From: Prionace glauca
Taxonomy: Eukaryota > Chordata > Chondrichthyes > Carcharhiniformes > Carcharhinidae
Direction of reading: 5' to 3'
Assembly: GCA_037974335.1 (NCBI GenBank)
Contig: CM075760.1
Span: forward strand, 62,564,515 to 62,628,514
DNA length: 64,000 nucleotides
The notes beneath the pieces are model-generated. The model searched no databases and was not told the DNA's origin. It saw nothing but the letters and a program-made list of their open reading frames with translations. This document shows positions 1 to 9,134 of the stretch, piece after piece. Every line of letters begins with the position of its first letter. Within the stretch, counting starts at the first letter, position 1. The translations under genes and the position numbers were made by a program.

Positions 1-1024
1 CCAGGGGTCGGTGCTAGGACCTCAGCTTTTTACCATTTCTATAGATGATCTGGAGGAGGGAACTGAGTGCAGGGTGTCGAAATTTGCTGATGACACCAAG
101 ATTGGGGGAAAGGCAAATTGTGCGGAGGGTGTGGAGAGTCTGCAGAAGGATCTAGATCGGCTGGGCGAATGGGCCAGGAAATGGCAAATGGAATTTAATG
201 TTGGCAATGTGAGGTGGTCCACTTTGGTAGGAGGAATGGTAGGAAGGACTATTACTTACGTGGCGAAAAACTGCAGCAGGCGACGGTGCAGAGGGATCTC
301 GGGGTCCTTGTGCATGAGTCGCAAAAACCCAGCTTGCAGGTGCAGCAGGTGGTCAGGAAGGCGAATGGGCTACTGGCCTTCATAGCGAGGGGGATTGAAT
401 ATAAAAGTAGGGAGGTCTTGCTGCAGCTGTATAGGGCATTGGTGAGGCCGCAGCTGGAGTACTGTGTGCAGTTTTGGGCGCCGCACCTGCGCAAGGATAT
501 TTTGGCCCTGGAGGGAGTGCAGAGGAGGTTTACTAGGCTGACACCAGAGTTGAGGGGATTGAGCTATGAGGAGAGGCTGAATAAACTAGGCTTGTACTCG
601 TTAGAGTTTAGAAGAATGAGGGGAGATCTCATTGAGACGTATAAGATGATGAATGGGATGGATAGGATAGAAGTGGAGAGACTCTTCCCGCTCAGAAAAG
701 TCAGTAGGACTAGGGGTCACAGCCTCAAGATAAAGGGGAGGCGGTTTAGAATGGAGTTGAGGAGGAACTTCTTCACTCAAAGGGTGGTGAATCTCTGGAA
801 TTCTCTGCCCGTTGAAGTGGTGGAGGCTGCCTCGCTAAATATTTTTAAGAAGCAGGTTGATGAGTTTTTGATAAGAGAAGGGATTAAGGATTATGGGGAG
901 AGGGCGGGAAGGTAGAACTGAGCCACGACAGATCAGCCATGATCTTATTGAATGGCGGGGCAGGCTCGAAGGGCTAGATGGCCTACTCCTGCTCCTATTT
1001 CTTATGTTCTTATGTTCTTATGTT
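1..1024 (+). mobile_element. CR1/L2-type LINE, 3' end (copy A)
   Basis: This is the last third of a non-LTR retrotransposon ORF2 plus its 3' UTR; the window starts inside it. Frame 11-385 carries the reverse transcriptase catalytic box FADDTKIGG, and frame 214-915 the RT thumb and C-terminal region (LVRPQLEYCVQFW, YEERLNKLGLYSLEFRRMRGDLIE, FFTQRVVNLWNSLP). One base is missing near position 206 relative to the sister copies, so the frame breaks. The 3' end is a short TTCTTATG repeat, as in CR1-like elements that use a tail microsatellite rather than poly(A). It is very close in sequence to the copies at 15.2, 34.3, 46.6 and 51.7 kb, so the family was active recently. RT motifs support CR1/L2 membership; the exact family name is not determined. 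Confidence 0.9.
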
Positions 1025-1025
1025 G

Positions 1026-1185
1026 ATTGGGTTGATTAGCCACGGTAAGTTGCTCCGTAATGTCAGGGGGATTAGAAGGTAAAGGTATGGGTTACGGGGA
1101 TAGCACGGGACCTGGGTGGGATTGTTGTCGGTGCAGGCTCGATGGGCCAAATGGCCTCTTCCTGCACTGTAGGGATTGTATTCTC
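1026..1185 (+). mobile_element. SINE type A, 3' half
   Basis: This is the 3' part of the commonest SINE of the window. It has the conserved stretch GATGGGCCAAATGGCCTCTT followed by a CTGCACTGTAGGGATT tail. The tRNA-like head is missing; LINE copy A abuts its left end. Confidence 0.7.
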
Positions 1186-1285
1186 GGATTCAATCCCACC
1201 CAAGCCTATTCCTGTAACGCCACATATTTACCAGGCCATCCCCCTGACTCTAGGGTCAATTTGCCATGGCAGGTGAAACTAGAAT
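1186..1285 (-). mobile_element. SINE type A fragment, inverted
   Basis: The sequence reads as the reverse complement of the SINE A middle to 3' region (ATCCCACCCAAGCC, CCACATATTTACC, CCCCTGACTCTAGGG). It lies tail to tail with the preceding SINE, giving a small inverted pair. Confidence 0.6.
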
Positions 1286-1287
1286 TA

Positions 1288-1592
1288 GGGGGCATAGCTC
1301 AAAGTAAAGGGAAGCAGACTTAGGACTGAGTTAAGAAGGAACTTCTTTACAGAAAGGTTTATGAATCTGTGGAATTCACTGCCCAGTGAAGCAGTTGAGG
1401 GTGCTTCACTGAATGTTTTTTTAAGGCAAAGATAGATAAATTTTGGACGGTAAAGGTATTAACGTTTGTGGTGAGTGGGCGAGTAAGTGGAGCTGAGTCC
1501 ACGAAATGATCAGCCATGGTCTTACTCAATGGTGGAGAAGGCTCGAGGGGCCAAATGGCCTGGTCCTGCTCCTGCTCTTATGTTCTTATGTC
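1288..1592 (+). mobile_element. Old LINE 3' end
   Basis: The C-terminal RT signature survives as degraded codons (AACTTCTTTACAGAAAGG, then ATGAATCTGTGGAATTC), followed by the 3' UTR block with GGGCCAAATGGCC and a CTTATGTTCTTATG tail. It is an older relative of copy A. Confidence 0.65.
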
Positions 1593-1966
1593 TTCGTGTG
1601 TCTTATTTACCCTGAACACTCACAAATCTATCAACTGGCTTCAAAAACTAAACGATTGAACATCTACCATCGTTATGAAACAGAAGGCATTTAAGCGAAT
1701 GTTGTTGATTTCACGGATTTTAATCTTTGAGATGGAAGACTGATGGGTGTTATTTAATGTTGTGATAACAGCTCCAGAGTATTTCATTTAGAGAATCGTT
1801 CGTAAGCCACAGAAACAACTATTTTGCATAGAATGACACAAGTTCAGCACTGCAGAAATAGATCATTTTGGCTCGCTGCTCTTTATAATATTTCTTTGTT
1901 TATATTAACAGTTCACTATCTGCGTCAGATATCTGACTCAGTGAGAGGAAGTGAGATGTCTTTGCT
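1593..1966. other. No gene seen
   Basis: AT-rich sequence downstream of the V segment RSS. I see no coding, RNA or repeat signal here. Confidence 0.5.
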
Positions 1967-2005
1967 GGTTTTTGTACGGACTAACTGTGCCTCTGTAACA
2001 GTGTG
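1967..2005 (-). promoter_or_regulatory. V(D)J recombination signal, 23-bp spacer
   Basis: On the minus strand, directly after the V exon, there is a heptamer CACACTG (1999-2005; one mismatch to CACAGTG with the essential CAC kept), a spacer of exactly 23 bp, and a nonamer ACAAAAACC (1967-1975) that matches the consensus fully. A 23-RSS on the V side is what TCR V segments carry, so this V is likely competent for RAG-mediated joining. Confidence 0.88.
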
Positions 2006-2443
2006 GGGATCAGCGCACAGTGATACATGGCAGAAACAGAGAAACGGACCCCGGTGATCGTCAAAGGAACTGCTTTCCTGTCTAGGTTCAAATCAGCAGA
2101 GGTCCGATATGGGAAATCTGGAGACTCTTCTCCATCCGCCGTGCCATGTATCTTCAGTAAATATTTCGGAGCCTCCCCGGGATGTTGGATGTACCATAAA
2201 AAATTTGGGAAACTGTATTTTGTTGTGTAATTGCATTTCAGTGCTACCGTCTGTCCTTCCTGAACCGCTAATTTAGGCGGCCCCTGGGAAACTGAATCTT
2301 GCCCACTGGTTCCTGTAACAAAACATAGAATGTTTGAGATATCTACGAGTGAAAATAGCCCATAAAACACACACTGACGATTTGAGCTCAGACTCACCGG
2401 GCAGAATGGCCATTATTACCAGTAAAACACATAGGGAACTCAT
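2006..2443 (-). CDS. T-cell receptor alpha/delta-type V segment
   Basis: This is a germline V segment in two exons. The leader exon (2398-2443) encodes MSSLCVLLVIMAILP, a hydrophobic signal peptide, and ends at a GTGAGT donor. An 85-nt intron (2313-2397) ends in TGTTACAG. The V exon (2006-2312) encodes an Ig V-set domain with the first Cys in ALKCNY, the core Trp in FLWYIQHPGE, and the second Cys in AMYHCAL just before the heptamer. Framework 2 (WYIQHPGEAPKYLL) is typical of TRAV/TRDV rather than Ig heavy or TRB; that chain assignment is inference. The usual D-x-A before Y-x-C is V-S-A here, a mild oddity. No stop or frameshift is present, so it can be functional. After rearrangement the protein would form the ligand-binding variable domain on the T-cell surface. 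Confidence 0.85.
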
Positions 2444-2614
2444 GGTTCCTGTTTGAACAGTAAGTAGCGACACTGTTTAAAATGTATTGCTTCTTCTGGT
2501 TTATCTCAAAATGAGCTCAGCTCAGAGGCGGCTTCAATTGTTGGGAAATTGGAGGCTTTTCTCAGCACTACGATTGGCTGGTCTCCTTTAGATGAAATTA
2601 GCTGCGGACTAATC

Positions 2615-2695
2615 ACTGATCAGAGATGCCTCACAGCGCCACGTATCTGGGTTCGATTCCCAGCTCAGGTCACTATCTGTGTGAAGTCTGTCGCT
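2615..2695 (+). mobile_element. SINE head fragment
   Basis: A short piece of the tRNA-derived head, with a B-box-like GGTTCGATTCC and the following GTCACTATCTGTGTG. Truncated on both sides. Confidence 0.6.
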
Positions 2696-2699
2696 CAGA

Positions 2700-3190
2700 A
2701 TGATTAGAGCTCAGCTGGGTGTTTTAATTTTATTTTCTCTCTTTGATCAGTAGGATCTGTCGCCAAGGCATCTATTCTCTGAAATAAATACAAAGCTCTG
2801 GCTACACTCTGAGCTCTTTATAGTGATGCCTTGTAGAAAGTGGTATGAGATCATTCGCTGCTCAGCCTATTTCTGCTACACGGCGAGTGACATTAGGCCT
2901 TTCTTTCTGATTCGATATTCCGAAGCTTTCTGAGACACAAAACGTTCCTAACAGTCTGGCCTGACAGCAATGAGAGCAGCAAACAGAAAGTATGGCCAGG
3001 GACACTACAGACACAAAGCAAGTAAAACCATGGCGTTGTCAGCAGCTGTCACAGATGGCAGAGCGGAAATAGCGACAGTAAAGCTGCAGCAATGTGTGAA
3101 CATCCTGGAGCTGCTCAGCGCTCAAGTGAATGAGAAAAGCATAACGTTGCTTGTGCGTGAAGGGAGCCGATTCAACTGACACAATTAACC
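2700..3190. other. No gene seen
   Basis: This is the region between the SINE fragment and the LINE remnant. A 69-codon frame at 2970-3179 has no recognisable domain or splice context, so I do not call it. Confidence 0.4.
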
Positions 3191-3194
3191 TCCC

Positions 3195-3640
3195 TGTGGG
3201 TAATTGAAAAAGCTGCCACTATTGTCCATCTACAAAGCACGGATCAGCAGTATAATGGAATACTCTCCACTTGCCTGGATGAGTACAGCTGAAACAACGT
3301 TCAAGAAACTCGACACAAACCATGAAAAAGCAGCCTGCTTGATTACTTCCTCTCCCATAAAACAATTACTCCCACCATCACTTACGCACAGTGGCAGCCG
3401 TGTGCACCATTTACAAGATGCACTGCAGCGACTCACCAAAGTTCCTTATGCATCACAATCCAAACACAGAAACACTCCCACCCAGGCGGACAAAGCCAAG
3501 GCAGCGAGCAAATGGGAACACCACCACTTGGATGTTGCACACCAAATCACTCACCAGCCTGACTTGGAAATATATGACTGTTCCTTCACCGTCCTGGGTT
3601 AAAAGCCTGGAACTCCCTCGTCAATGGCGCAGTAGGTGTA
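3195..3640 (+). mobile_element. Non-LTR retrotransposon ORF2 C-terminus (second LINE family)
   Basis: The frame 3204-3602 stays open and reads like the C-terminal end of a LINE ORF2: IYKARISSIMEYSPLAWMS, then EKAACLITSS, and a degraded final motif around the codons for W-N-S-L. The same family occurs inverted at 10.85-11.48 kb and again at 61.14 kb. It is a divergent 5'-truncated fragment and not a host gene. Confidence 0.7.
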
Positions 3641-3885
3641 CATAGAACATAGAAACATAGGAAAACTACAGCACAATACAGGCCCTTCAGCCCACAAAGT
3701 TTTGCCGAACATATCCCTACCTTAGAGATTACTCGGCTTACCTATAACCCTCTATCTTATTAAGTTCCATATACTTATCTAAAAGTCTCTTAAAAGACCC
3801 TTTCGACTCCTCCTCCATCACCGTTGCCGGCAGCCCATTCCATGCGCCCACCACTCTCTGAGTGAAAAACATACCCCTGACATCG
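3641..3885 (-). mobile_element. CR1-like LINE 3' end (third family)
   Basis: The minus strand reads MFFTQRVVGAWNGLPATV and then SFKRLLDKYMELNKI, the hallmark last residues of CR1-like ORF2, followed by a 3' UTR with GGGCTGAAGGGCCTGTA and a TTCTATGTTCTATG tail. It abuts the preceding LINE remnant. Confidence 0.75.
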
Positions 3886-4119
3886 ATCGGTTTCAATCAC
3901 TCATGTTGAATTTTATTTATTTTTCTGTAGCTTTGTGAGAGTTTCTCAAGAATATTAATCTCATTGTCAAGTGCGTGACCTGTTAACACTGAACGCTTCG
4001 TTCTGAACGGTAGATTTCGTCGGGTTGTGACTTTAAATAAAATAATATACGGATTGTACAACAGCGGATTTAGGTGCAGATCCCCTGAGAGAAACAAATG
4101 CAGCCACCCGAAACATCCA

Positions 4120-4445
4120 AGCTAAGGAATGAAGATAAACGAATAAAAAGGCAGTGAGTGAATCAAAGGCCGATACAATGATCGAAGGAGAGAGATGAGT
4201 AGAGAGGAACAGATGGAGAGGCGGAGAGATAAGCAGGAGAAAAGGGAATGACAGAAATGAGGCAGTGACAGGGAGATAAATAGCGGGGGCAGACATTGAG
4301 ATAAGTGAGGGAGAGACGGGAAGGAAATAGATGATGGTACGGTGAAGGGAGCAGTTGCAGATATGTAGAGATAATACAGAGGGAGACACAAAGAGAGTCA
4401 AACGAACAGATGCCTAGATAAACAGAGATAGACAGTGACAGAAAT
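4120..4445 (+). repeat. Purine-rich (GA/GATA) low-complexity tract
   Basis: About 320 bases are strongly biased to A and G, with recurring AGAGAGATGAG, GGAGAGGCGGAGAGATAAG and AGAGATAGACAG. Both minus-strand frames are open only because of this bias. Confidence 0.7.
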
Positions 4446-4875
4446 AATCGTGTCCAACTTGAAAATCAATGGCCTAAATCCAATCAGAATTCCAGAAAGG
4501 GAAAGAAAAATAACTTAATTTAGAGCGTGATGCCAGCAGGGAGATTTCCGAGAACCCCCTAAACACCCTCAGAATGAAACCAGTATCACTATTACATTGT
4601 GATCCTTCTCCTGCCCCTGCAGTAAACACGCACATGCAGTGAGGCAGCCCCATCTGGCGGCGATCCGAGGTAATTTATTATTTTCTGGAAAACCACCCAA
4701 TTCTCAGAATACGGAAGGACGTTAGTTTTAAGCCAATGTTTATTTATTAGTGTCACAAGTCTGGACTAATAAGTTCTGAGTTTCACTTTCTCCCTGTTCC
4801 TCTCTGGTTGTCCGGCACGTTCAACTGGATTAATTTACATTGTATTAATAAAAGTATGGCAAAATATAATTTGAC

Positions 4876-5126
4876 ATAGCGGCAGAGTGGTTGGCACTGC
4901 TGCCTCACAGCGCTGGGGATCCGGGTTCAGTCACTGTCGCTGTGGAGTCTGCGTGGGTTTCCTCCGGGTGCTCAGGTTTCCTCCCGTAGTCAGAAAGATG
5001 TGCTGGCTAGGTACATTGGTCATCTAAATTTCCCTTAAATGTATCCGAACAGGCGCCGGAGTGAGGCGACTGAGGGATTTTCACAGTAACTTCATTGCAA
5101 TGTTGATGTGACTGAAAATTTCCAGT
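4876..5126 (+). mobile_element. SINE type B
   Basis: It has the tRNA-like head (GTTGGCACTGCTGCCTCACAG, B box region GGGTTCAGTC) and a body shared with type A, but a distinct 3' half: GGCGCCGGAGTGAGGCGACT followed by TTTTCACAGTAACTTCATTG. It lies just upstream of the broken V exon. The motif TTAAGCCAATGTTT occurs on both sides (near 4730 and 5130). Confidence 0.8.
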
Positions 5127-5212
5127 ATTAAGCCAATGTTTGAATGATCAGTGTCCGTTCCATGGGTTCTCTTCGCTCCAAGATATTTAATGCCTTTTCT
5201 GTTTTGTTACAG

Positions 5213-5545
5213 GGATAAACAGTGTTTCAAGATCGAACTGAACTAAGCATTCTGGAAGGACAGAGCATATTGTTGGACTGTAATTATTCGACAACTGCTT
5301 CTCAAACTATGTACTTGTACATCCACTATCCCGGACAAGATCTGAGATATTTGATGAAGATGTATAGCTCGGGCAATACCGATAAGTCTCCAGATTTATT
5401 GGATAGTTTCTTGGCTGCTTTACACAAAGGAAACAGCACTCCTTTTCCTTTAAAATCATCAGGGCTCTTTAGCCTGACAGCACCCTGTATTTTTGGCGCA
5501 GAAATTTAGCGAAAGCCGCATAAAAGCACCAGACTGGGAGTTCCG
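5213..5545 (+). pseudogene. TCR-type V exon, broken
   Basis: After an acceptor TTTGTTACAG the exon encodes a V-set start: LSILEGQSILLDCNYSTT with the first Cys, then MYLYIHYPGQDLRYLMKMY for framework 2, and FPLKSSG before framework 3 ends. The conserved framework 2 Trp is replaced by Leu. The frame slips before the second Cys; in the alternative frame the expected Y-F-C reads Y-F-W. No convincing heptamer or nonamer follows and no leader exon is visible upstream, where a SINE has inserted. It faces the opposite way to the V at 2.0-2.4 kb. It resembles TRAV/TRDV segments but is very probably nonfunctional. Confidence 0.7.
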
Positions 5546-5965
5546 GTTAGAGATCAGCAGAGGGCGTTCCCGCACCGATAAACAGAAACAATTATTTGGT
5601 CTCCACAGGGAGAGTCACAGAATCATAAATGAAATATCAAAACAAAACTGAACACTCAACATGAACAGCTGTGCCACAGTTGAATTTTTAACTATGCTAA
5701 AAATAGAGTTATGGTGCGTTCACTCACGCACAGTCCTTTGATGATATTCCCTTGCCTGTGTGAATTACTGTATAACACTTTCCCTATCTTGACTCCCCGT
5801 TCCGAGGCAGGTTTGCTCAAAGAGTTCGTTTGGTTATCTCGATACCGGAGGGAGCGATAAGGACACATTAATAAGTTAGACAGTCTTTATTAGAGCATGT
5901 GATAGTCAACAAAAAGCTGCGATGGAAACGGAATTTGAAGAGGGAAGTGGCTAAATAGTTAGCCA

Positions 5966-6095
5966 ACCATCTCATGAAGAGGCAGCGCTCCGAAAGTTTG
6001 TGATACCAAATAAAATTGTTGGACTTTAACCTGGTATTGTGAGGCCTCTTACTGCGCCCGCCCCAGTTCAACGCCGGCATCCCCACATCATCGAT
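5966..6095 (+). mobile_element. Penelope-like element 3' tail fragment
   Basis: It matches the repeat seen at 18.06, 18.36, 29.56, 34.17 and 54.07 kb: CATGAAGAGGCAGCGCTCCG, then GTTGGACTTTAACCTGGTAT and GTTCAACGCCGGCATCCCC. Assignment to Penelope-like elements rests on the long copy at 34.2-36.4 kb. Confidence 0.55.
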
Positions 6096-6099
6096 AAAT

Positions 6100-6572
6100 A
6101 TTTGGCCAGTAAATGGAAATTTTAAAAAGGAGTAATATTGGAAGCAGATAGATGATAAGGAATAAGTGGATAAATGTTTAAGAAAGACAGGAAATAAGTA
6201 ATCGGCCAAACCTCCTCACCGTGTGTTGTAAAACACTATGATTCTAAGATAATGAAGTGTTCTGTTCAGTTAGAAAGACAAAAGGGAACAGAACTGATGA
6301 AAGAATTTACTCTGTTACATACAGGAAACAAAGAGATTCGGAAGCAGTGATGGTTCAAGTGGTCTTTGGTTTGACAAAGCCAATTGTTCAGTGGCACCGT
6401 GAATAACGTCAGATAACAACATCGTTAATAGTCCATTCGGTGACACTGCCCTTCGGCCTCACATTCAGCTCTCGCCTCTCCTTCCCCTGCTCACCATTCA
6501 GAGTCCCGACCTCGGCTGCAAGTCCAGCCTAGAAATCAGACCCGAATTGATCCTTTTTGCACCTCCATCATC
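6100..6572. other. Upstream region of lone leader exon
   Basis: No gene is seen. An ACGTCA half-site lies at about 6408 and a pyrimidine-rich stretch at 6460-6500, before the ATG at 6573. It may hold the promoter of the leader exon, but nothing decisive is visible. Confidence 0.35.
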
Positions 6573-6633
6573 ATGAAGACAAACACCCGCAAAGACCTGT
6601 TTGCAGTTGGAGTTCAGATACTGCTGATATTGT
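6573..6633 (+). pseudogene. Orphan leader (signal peptide) exon of an Ig-superfamily segment
   Basis: The exon encodes MKTNTRKDLFAVGVQILLIL plus one base of a split codon and ends at a GTGAGT donor. An intron of 85 nt ends in GGTTACAG at 6718. This is the same layout, intron size and phase-1 join as the V segment at 2.0-2.4 kb. The second exon begins S-V-Q-C-E-V-R-A-S and then collapses into a 23-bp minisatellite with stops, so no V domain remains. I infer a V-type leader whose V exon was destroyed. A leader of another Ig-superfamily gene remains possible. Confidence 0.6.
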
Positions 6634-6727
6634 GTGAGTTTATTAATTAACTCAGACGCATTATTTTAACAGTCTCTTAATACCGTGTGGTTTGTGAGTG
6701 ATTTTGTTTTGGTTACAGCCGTTCAGT

Positions 6728-7137
6728 GTGAGGTCAGAGCATCCGGCATTGTGAGGTCAGAGCATCCGGCATTGTGAGGTCAGAGCATCCGGCATTGTGA
6801 GGTCAGAGCATCCGCATTGTGAGGTCAGAGCATCCAGCATTGTGAGGTCAGAGCATCCGGCATTGTGAGGTCAGAGAATCCGGCATTGTGAGGTCAGAGC
6901 ATCCAGCATTGTGAGGAGAGCATCCAGCATTGTGAGGTCAGAGCATCCGGCATTGTGAGGTCAAAGCATCCGGCATTGTGAGGTCAAAGCATCCGGCATT
7001 GTGAGGTCAGAGCATCCAGCATTGTGAGGTCAGAGCATCCGGCATTGTGAGGTCAGAGCATCCGGCATTGTGAGGTCAGAGCATCCGGCACTGTGAGGTC
7101 AAAGCATCCGGCATTGTGAGGTCAGAATGCAGACGTG
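6728..7137 (+). repeat. Minisatellite, 23-bp unit, about 18 copies
   Basis: The unit is GTGAGGTCAGAGCATCCGGC plus ATT. It begins 9 bases into the second exon of the orphan leader gene. Most copies are 23 bp; the one at 6797 is one base short and the one at 6911 lacks three bases. Single substitutions (CCGGC/CCAGC, AGAGC/AAAGC) recur among copies, as expected from unequal exchange. Because 23 is not a multiple of three, the array cannot be read through in one frame. Confidence 0.95.
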
Positions 7138-7320
7138 GGCGACGTCACCCTGCAGTCCCTGTGATGTCACCGTGCATTCTGAGTGACGTCAGTGGGTCTG
7201 CCTGAGGATCAGAAACATCTCTCCCGCTGATCTGACTTTATGGAATTAACAGCTCATCAGAAACAGTGAGACCCCAGGTTTTATCTGCAGATTGATCTCA
7301 TGATGAATTTGCCGGTCCAA
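7138..7320 (+). promoter_or_regulatory. Block with three CRE/decamer-like motifs
   Basis: CGACGTCA, TGATGTCA and AGTGACGTCA occur within about 50 bases (roughly 7140-7190). AGTGACGTCA fits the conserved decamer (AGTGAYRTCA) of mammalian TCR beta V promoters. A related block with TGATATCA lies at 8820-9065. No V gene follows either block, so they could be promoter relics; this is inference. Confidence 0.35.
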
Positions 7321-7398
7321 TCGGATGCTGTGCTTTGTATTGTCGGCTGCTAGTGAAAATATTGGGGGAATCTGAACATGGTGAGGATTACGAACTCT

Positions 7399-7587
7399 AC
7401 CCTCAGCATACTGAGGTTTTTGTTCAGCTCTCTCCGTGTTCTGTATGAATGTGTGACTGAAACCCTCACCATGTTTAACTTTCTGTCCAGCCTTCTCCGA
7501 ATTCTGCGTCACTGGGTGTCTGTAGTCCTCAGCATGTTCAAGTTTCTGTACAACTCTCTCCACAGCCTGTGTCACTGTGGTGCGCGC
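7399..7587 (+). repeat. Three tandem 63-bp repeats, open on both strands
   Basis: The units 7399-7461, 7462-7524 and 7525-7587 align end to end and diverge by roughly a third of their bases. The period is exactly 21 codons, so frames stay open on both strands. Plus-strand units read like TLSILRFLFSSLRVLYECVT, and the minus strand gives a polar helix-like heptad pattern. I do not recognise a gene here. Confidence 0.75.
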
Positions 7588-7714
7588 CGACTCAGTGCAG
7601 AGTAACACACAATGGAATTGCTCATTTCCCGTTTGAACATCTTTAACCGGCTGATTTTCTCAACAGAATCAATAAAAGAAGAAACTCTAACTCCGGCAGC
7701 ATTTTCTTTATCAT

Positions 7715-7950
7715 CACCTCCTGTAGTGTGTGAAGGAAGTAGGTATTATGAAGTCTATCCTGGGGAGTGATGGTACCCAGTGTACTGTGTGCTGACAGAA
7801 TCCTGAATATTCACAGCTGAGTGTAACTGTGTCACCGGCAGCCGTGTCCCTTGCACAGATTCTTGGACACCAGAGATCACTATGCAGTATCTGCAAGAAA
7901 ATTATATTCAAAATTGACATTTTGACCTTCATTCGGGACAAATTTGAATC
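7715..7950 (-). pseudogene. Ig V-like remnant
   Basis: The minus strand encodes AGDTVTLSCEYSG, a good match to the first-Cys region of a V-set domain, followed by HTVHWV in the position of the core Trp. The frame then ends in an unrelated tail and no second Cys or RSS is seen. A possible hydrophobic leader (MSILNIIFLQIL) lies upstream in the same frame, with TTTCTTGCAG as an alternative acceptor. Probably a truncated V segment of the same cluster; the evidence is thin. Confidence 0.35.
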
Positions 7951-8186
7951 ACAGAAATAGAACAGTTTCTCGACATTCCATGATGCTTCAAATTTTATGC
8001 ATTTTGATTTCTGTTCTATTTGTCCTATTGTTCTTGGTGAAATACAAATCCCAAAGTGTGAATGTTCCATTCTCCTTAACCCCGAGACATATTTGTTTCA
8101 ATAATGTTTGACCATGTGTGGAATAGTTATGCGTTATTCTGAACCGGAGCTCATGCTCACAGTTTTGAAAGATTTTCAGCAATGAT

Positions 8187-8400
8187 TCATAGAATCCTTG
8201 TAATGCAGAAGAGGCCATTCAGCCCATCGAGTCTGTGTTGACTCTCTTATAGAGTATCTTACTCAGGCCCTCTCTTTCACCCTATCCCCACAATCCCATA
8301 CATTTCCCATGGCTAACTCATTAAACCTATATATCTTGGGATACTAAGGGGAAACTTTGCAAGGTCAATCCACCTAACCTACACATCCTTCGAATCCATC
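8187..8400 (-). mobile_element. SINE-like 3' region, diverged
   Basis: It starts with ATAGAATCCTTGTAATGCAG, the reverse of the SINE A tail, then AGGCCATTCAGCCCATCGAG and a diverged body with AATCCACCTAACCT. The head is missing. Confidence 0.6.
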
Positions 8401-8819
8401 TGACACTGGACATTTTTGATCACAGTTCAGACTTTGTCTACGAAGTTTGTACACGTAAAGATAACCACTCATACATTGTTTCTAATTTATTCAATTAATG
8501 CAGCAGGTCCCCTTCAATTAATTACATTCTGATTATCTTTGGTCAGGTTCATTCCATTTCCACATCTTTGTTTTGTGCATTGGTTTTTCCTTGAGCACAA
8601 CTTGCCTCAAGGTCTCTCGGGTCAGTTTGTTTGAATATGTGCCACATTGGTAATTTTATAAATATTTCTCAATGGGAAAGGGTACTTCCGGTTTGAGGAC
8701 AATTGCAATTCCTTCAGCTTCATCTTCTCCAGCCAGAGTTTTCTCTGGCTTGTCCATCATCACCTGAAACTGTAGTACCTGGAGAACAGACCATGCAGTT
8801 CAGTCTATCTGGTTATGAT

Positions 8820-9065
8820 GATGTGTACACCCCACAGAGGTCTCCAGGTGCCTCTGTGATATCAGTGGGTCTGGCACATCTCCCCTTGAGCTGATCTGAA
8901 TATTCAGACCTAACTTGATGGGAGTTAACAGCTGATCAGAAACATCTCTCCTGGAGCTAATCTGAACATCCAGATCTGAGTTTGTGGGAATTAACTGCTC
9001 AGCAGAAAGAGTGAAGTCCACGTTTTAGTCTGCAGGCTGATTTGATGCTGAATTTGCCACCCGCA
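8820..9065 (+). repeat. Block related to 7.14-7.32 kb, with internal tandem duplication
   Basis: A unit of about 67 bp (ATCTCTCCTGGAGCTAATCT and ending in a TTAACTGCTCAGCAGAAA-like segment) occurs twice between about 8876 and 9010. The block matches 7196-7320 (GATCAGAAACATCTCTCC, then CTGCAGATTGAT-like). TGATATCAGTGGGTCTG lies at its left edge. Confidence 0.5.
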
Positions 9066-9134
9066 TTCTATTCTCTAGCCATGAATGAGAAACTTCTGAT
9101 TTATAATTCTTTCCACCAGATCTCATACAGTCAG

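Noticed and set aside
4033-4401. Two long minus-strand frames rich in Leu, Ser and Pro
   Set aside because: Both come from the purine-rich low-complexity tract; the bias alone keeps stops away.
5650-5720. CACAGTT near 5678 as an RSS for the broken V
   Set aside because: No nonamer at 12 or 23 bp, and it lies more than 100 bases beyond the exon end.
6728-7137. CRISPR-like array
   Set aside because: Units are contiguous 23-bp copies without unique spacers, and the DNA is vertebrate. It is a minisatellite.
7246-7608. Minus-strand 120-codon frame as a coiled-coil gene
   Set aside because: The openness is explained by the 63-bp repeat period. No promoter, splice site or homologue is known to me. 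Kept only as a finding.
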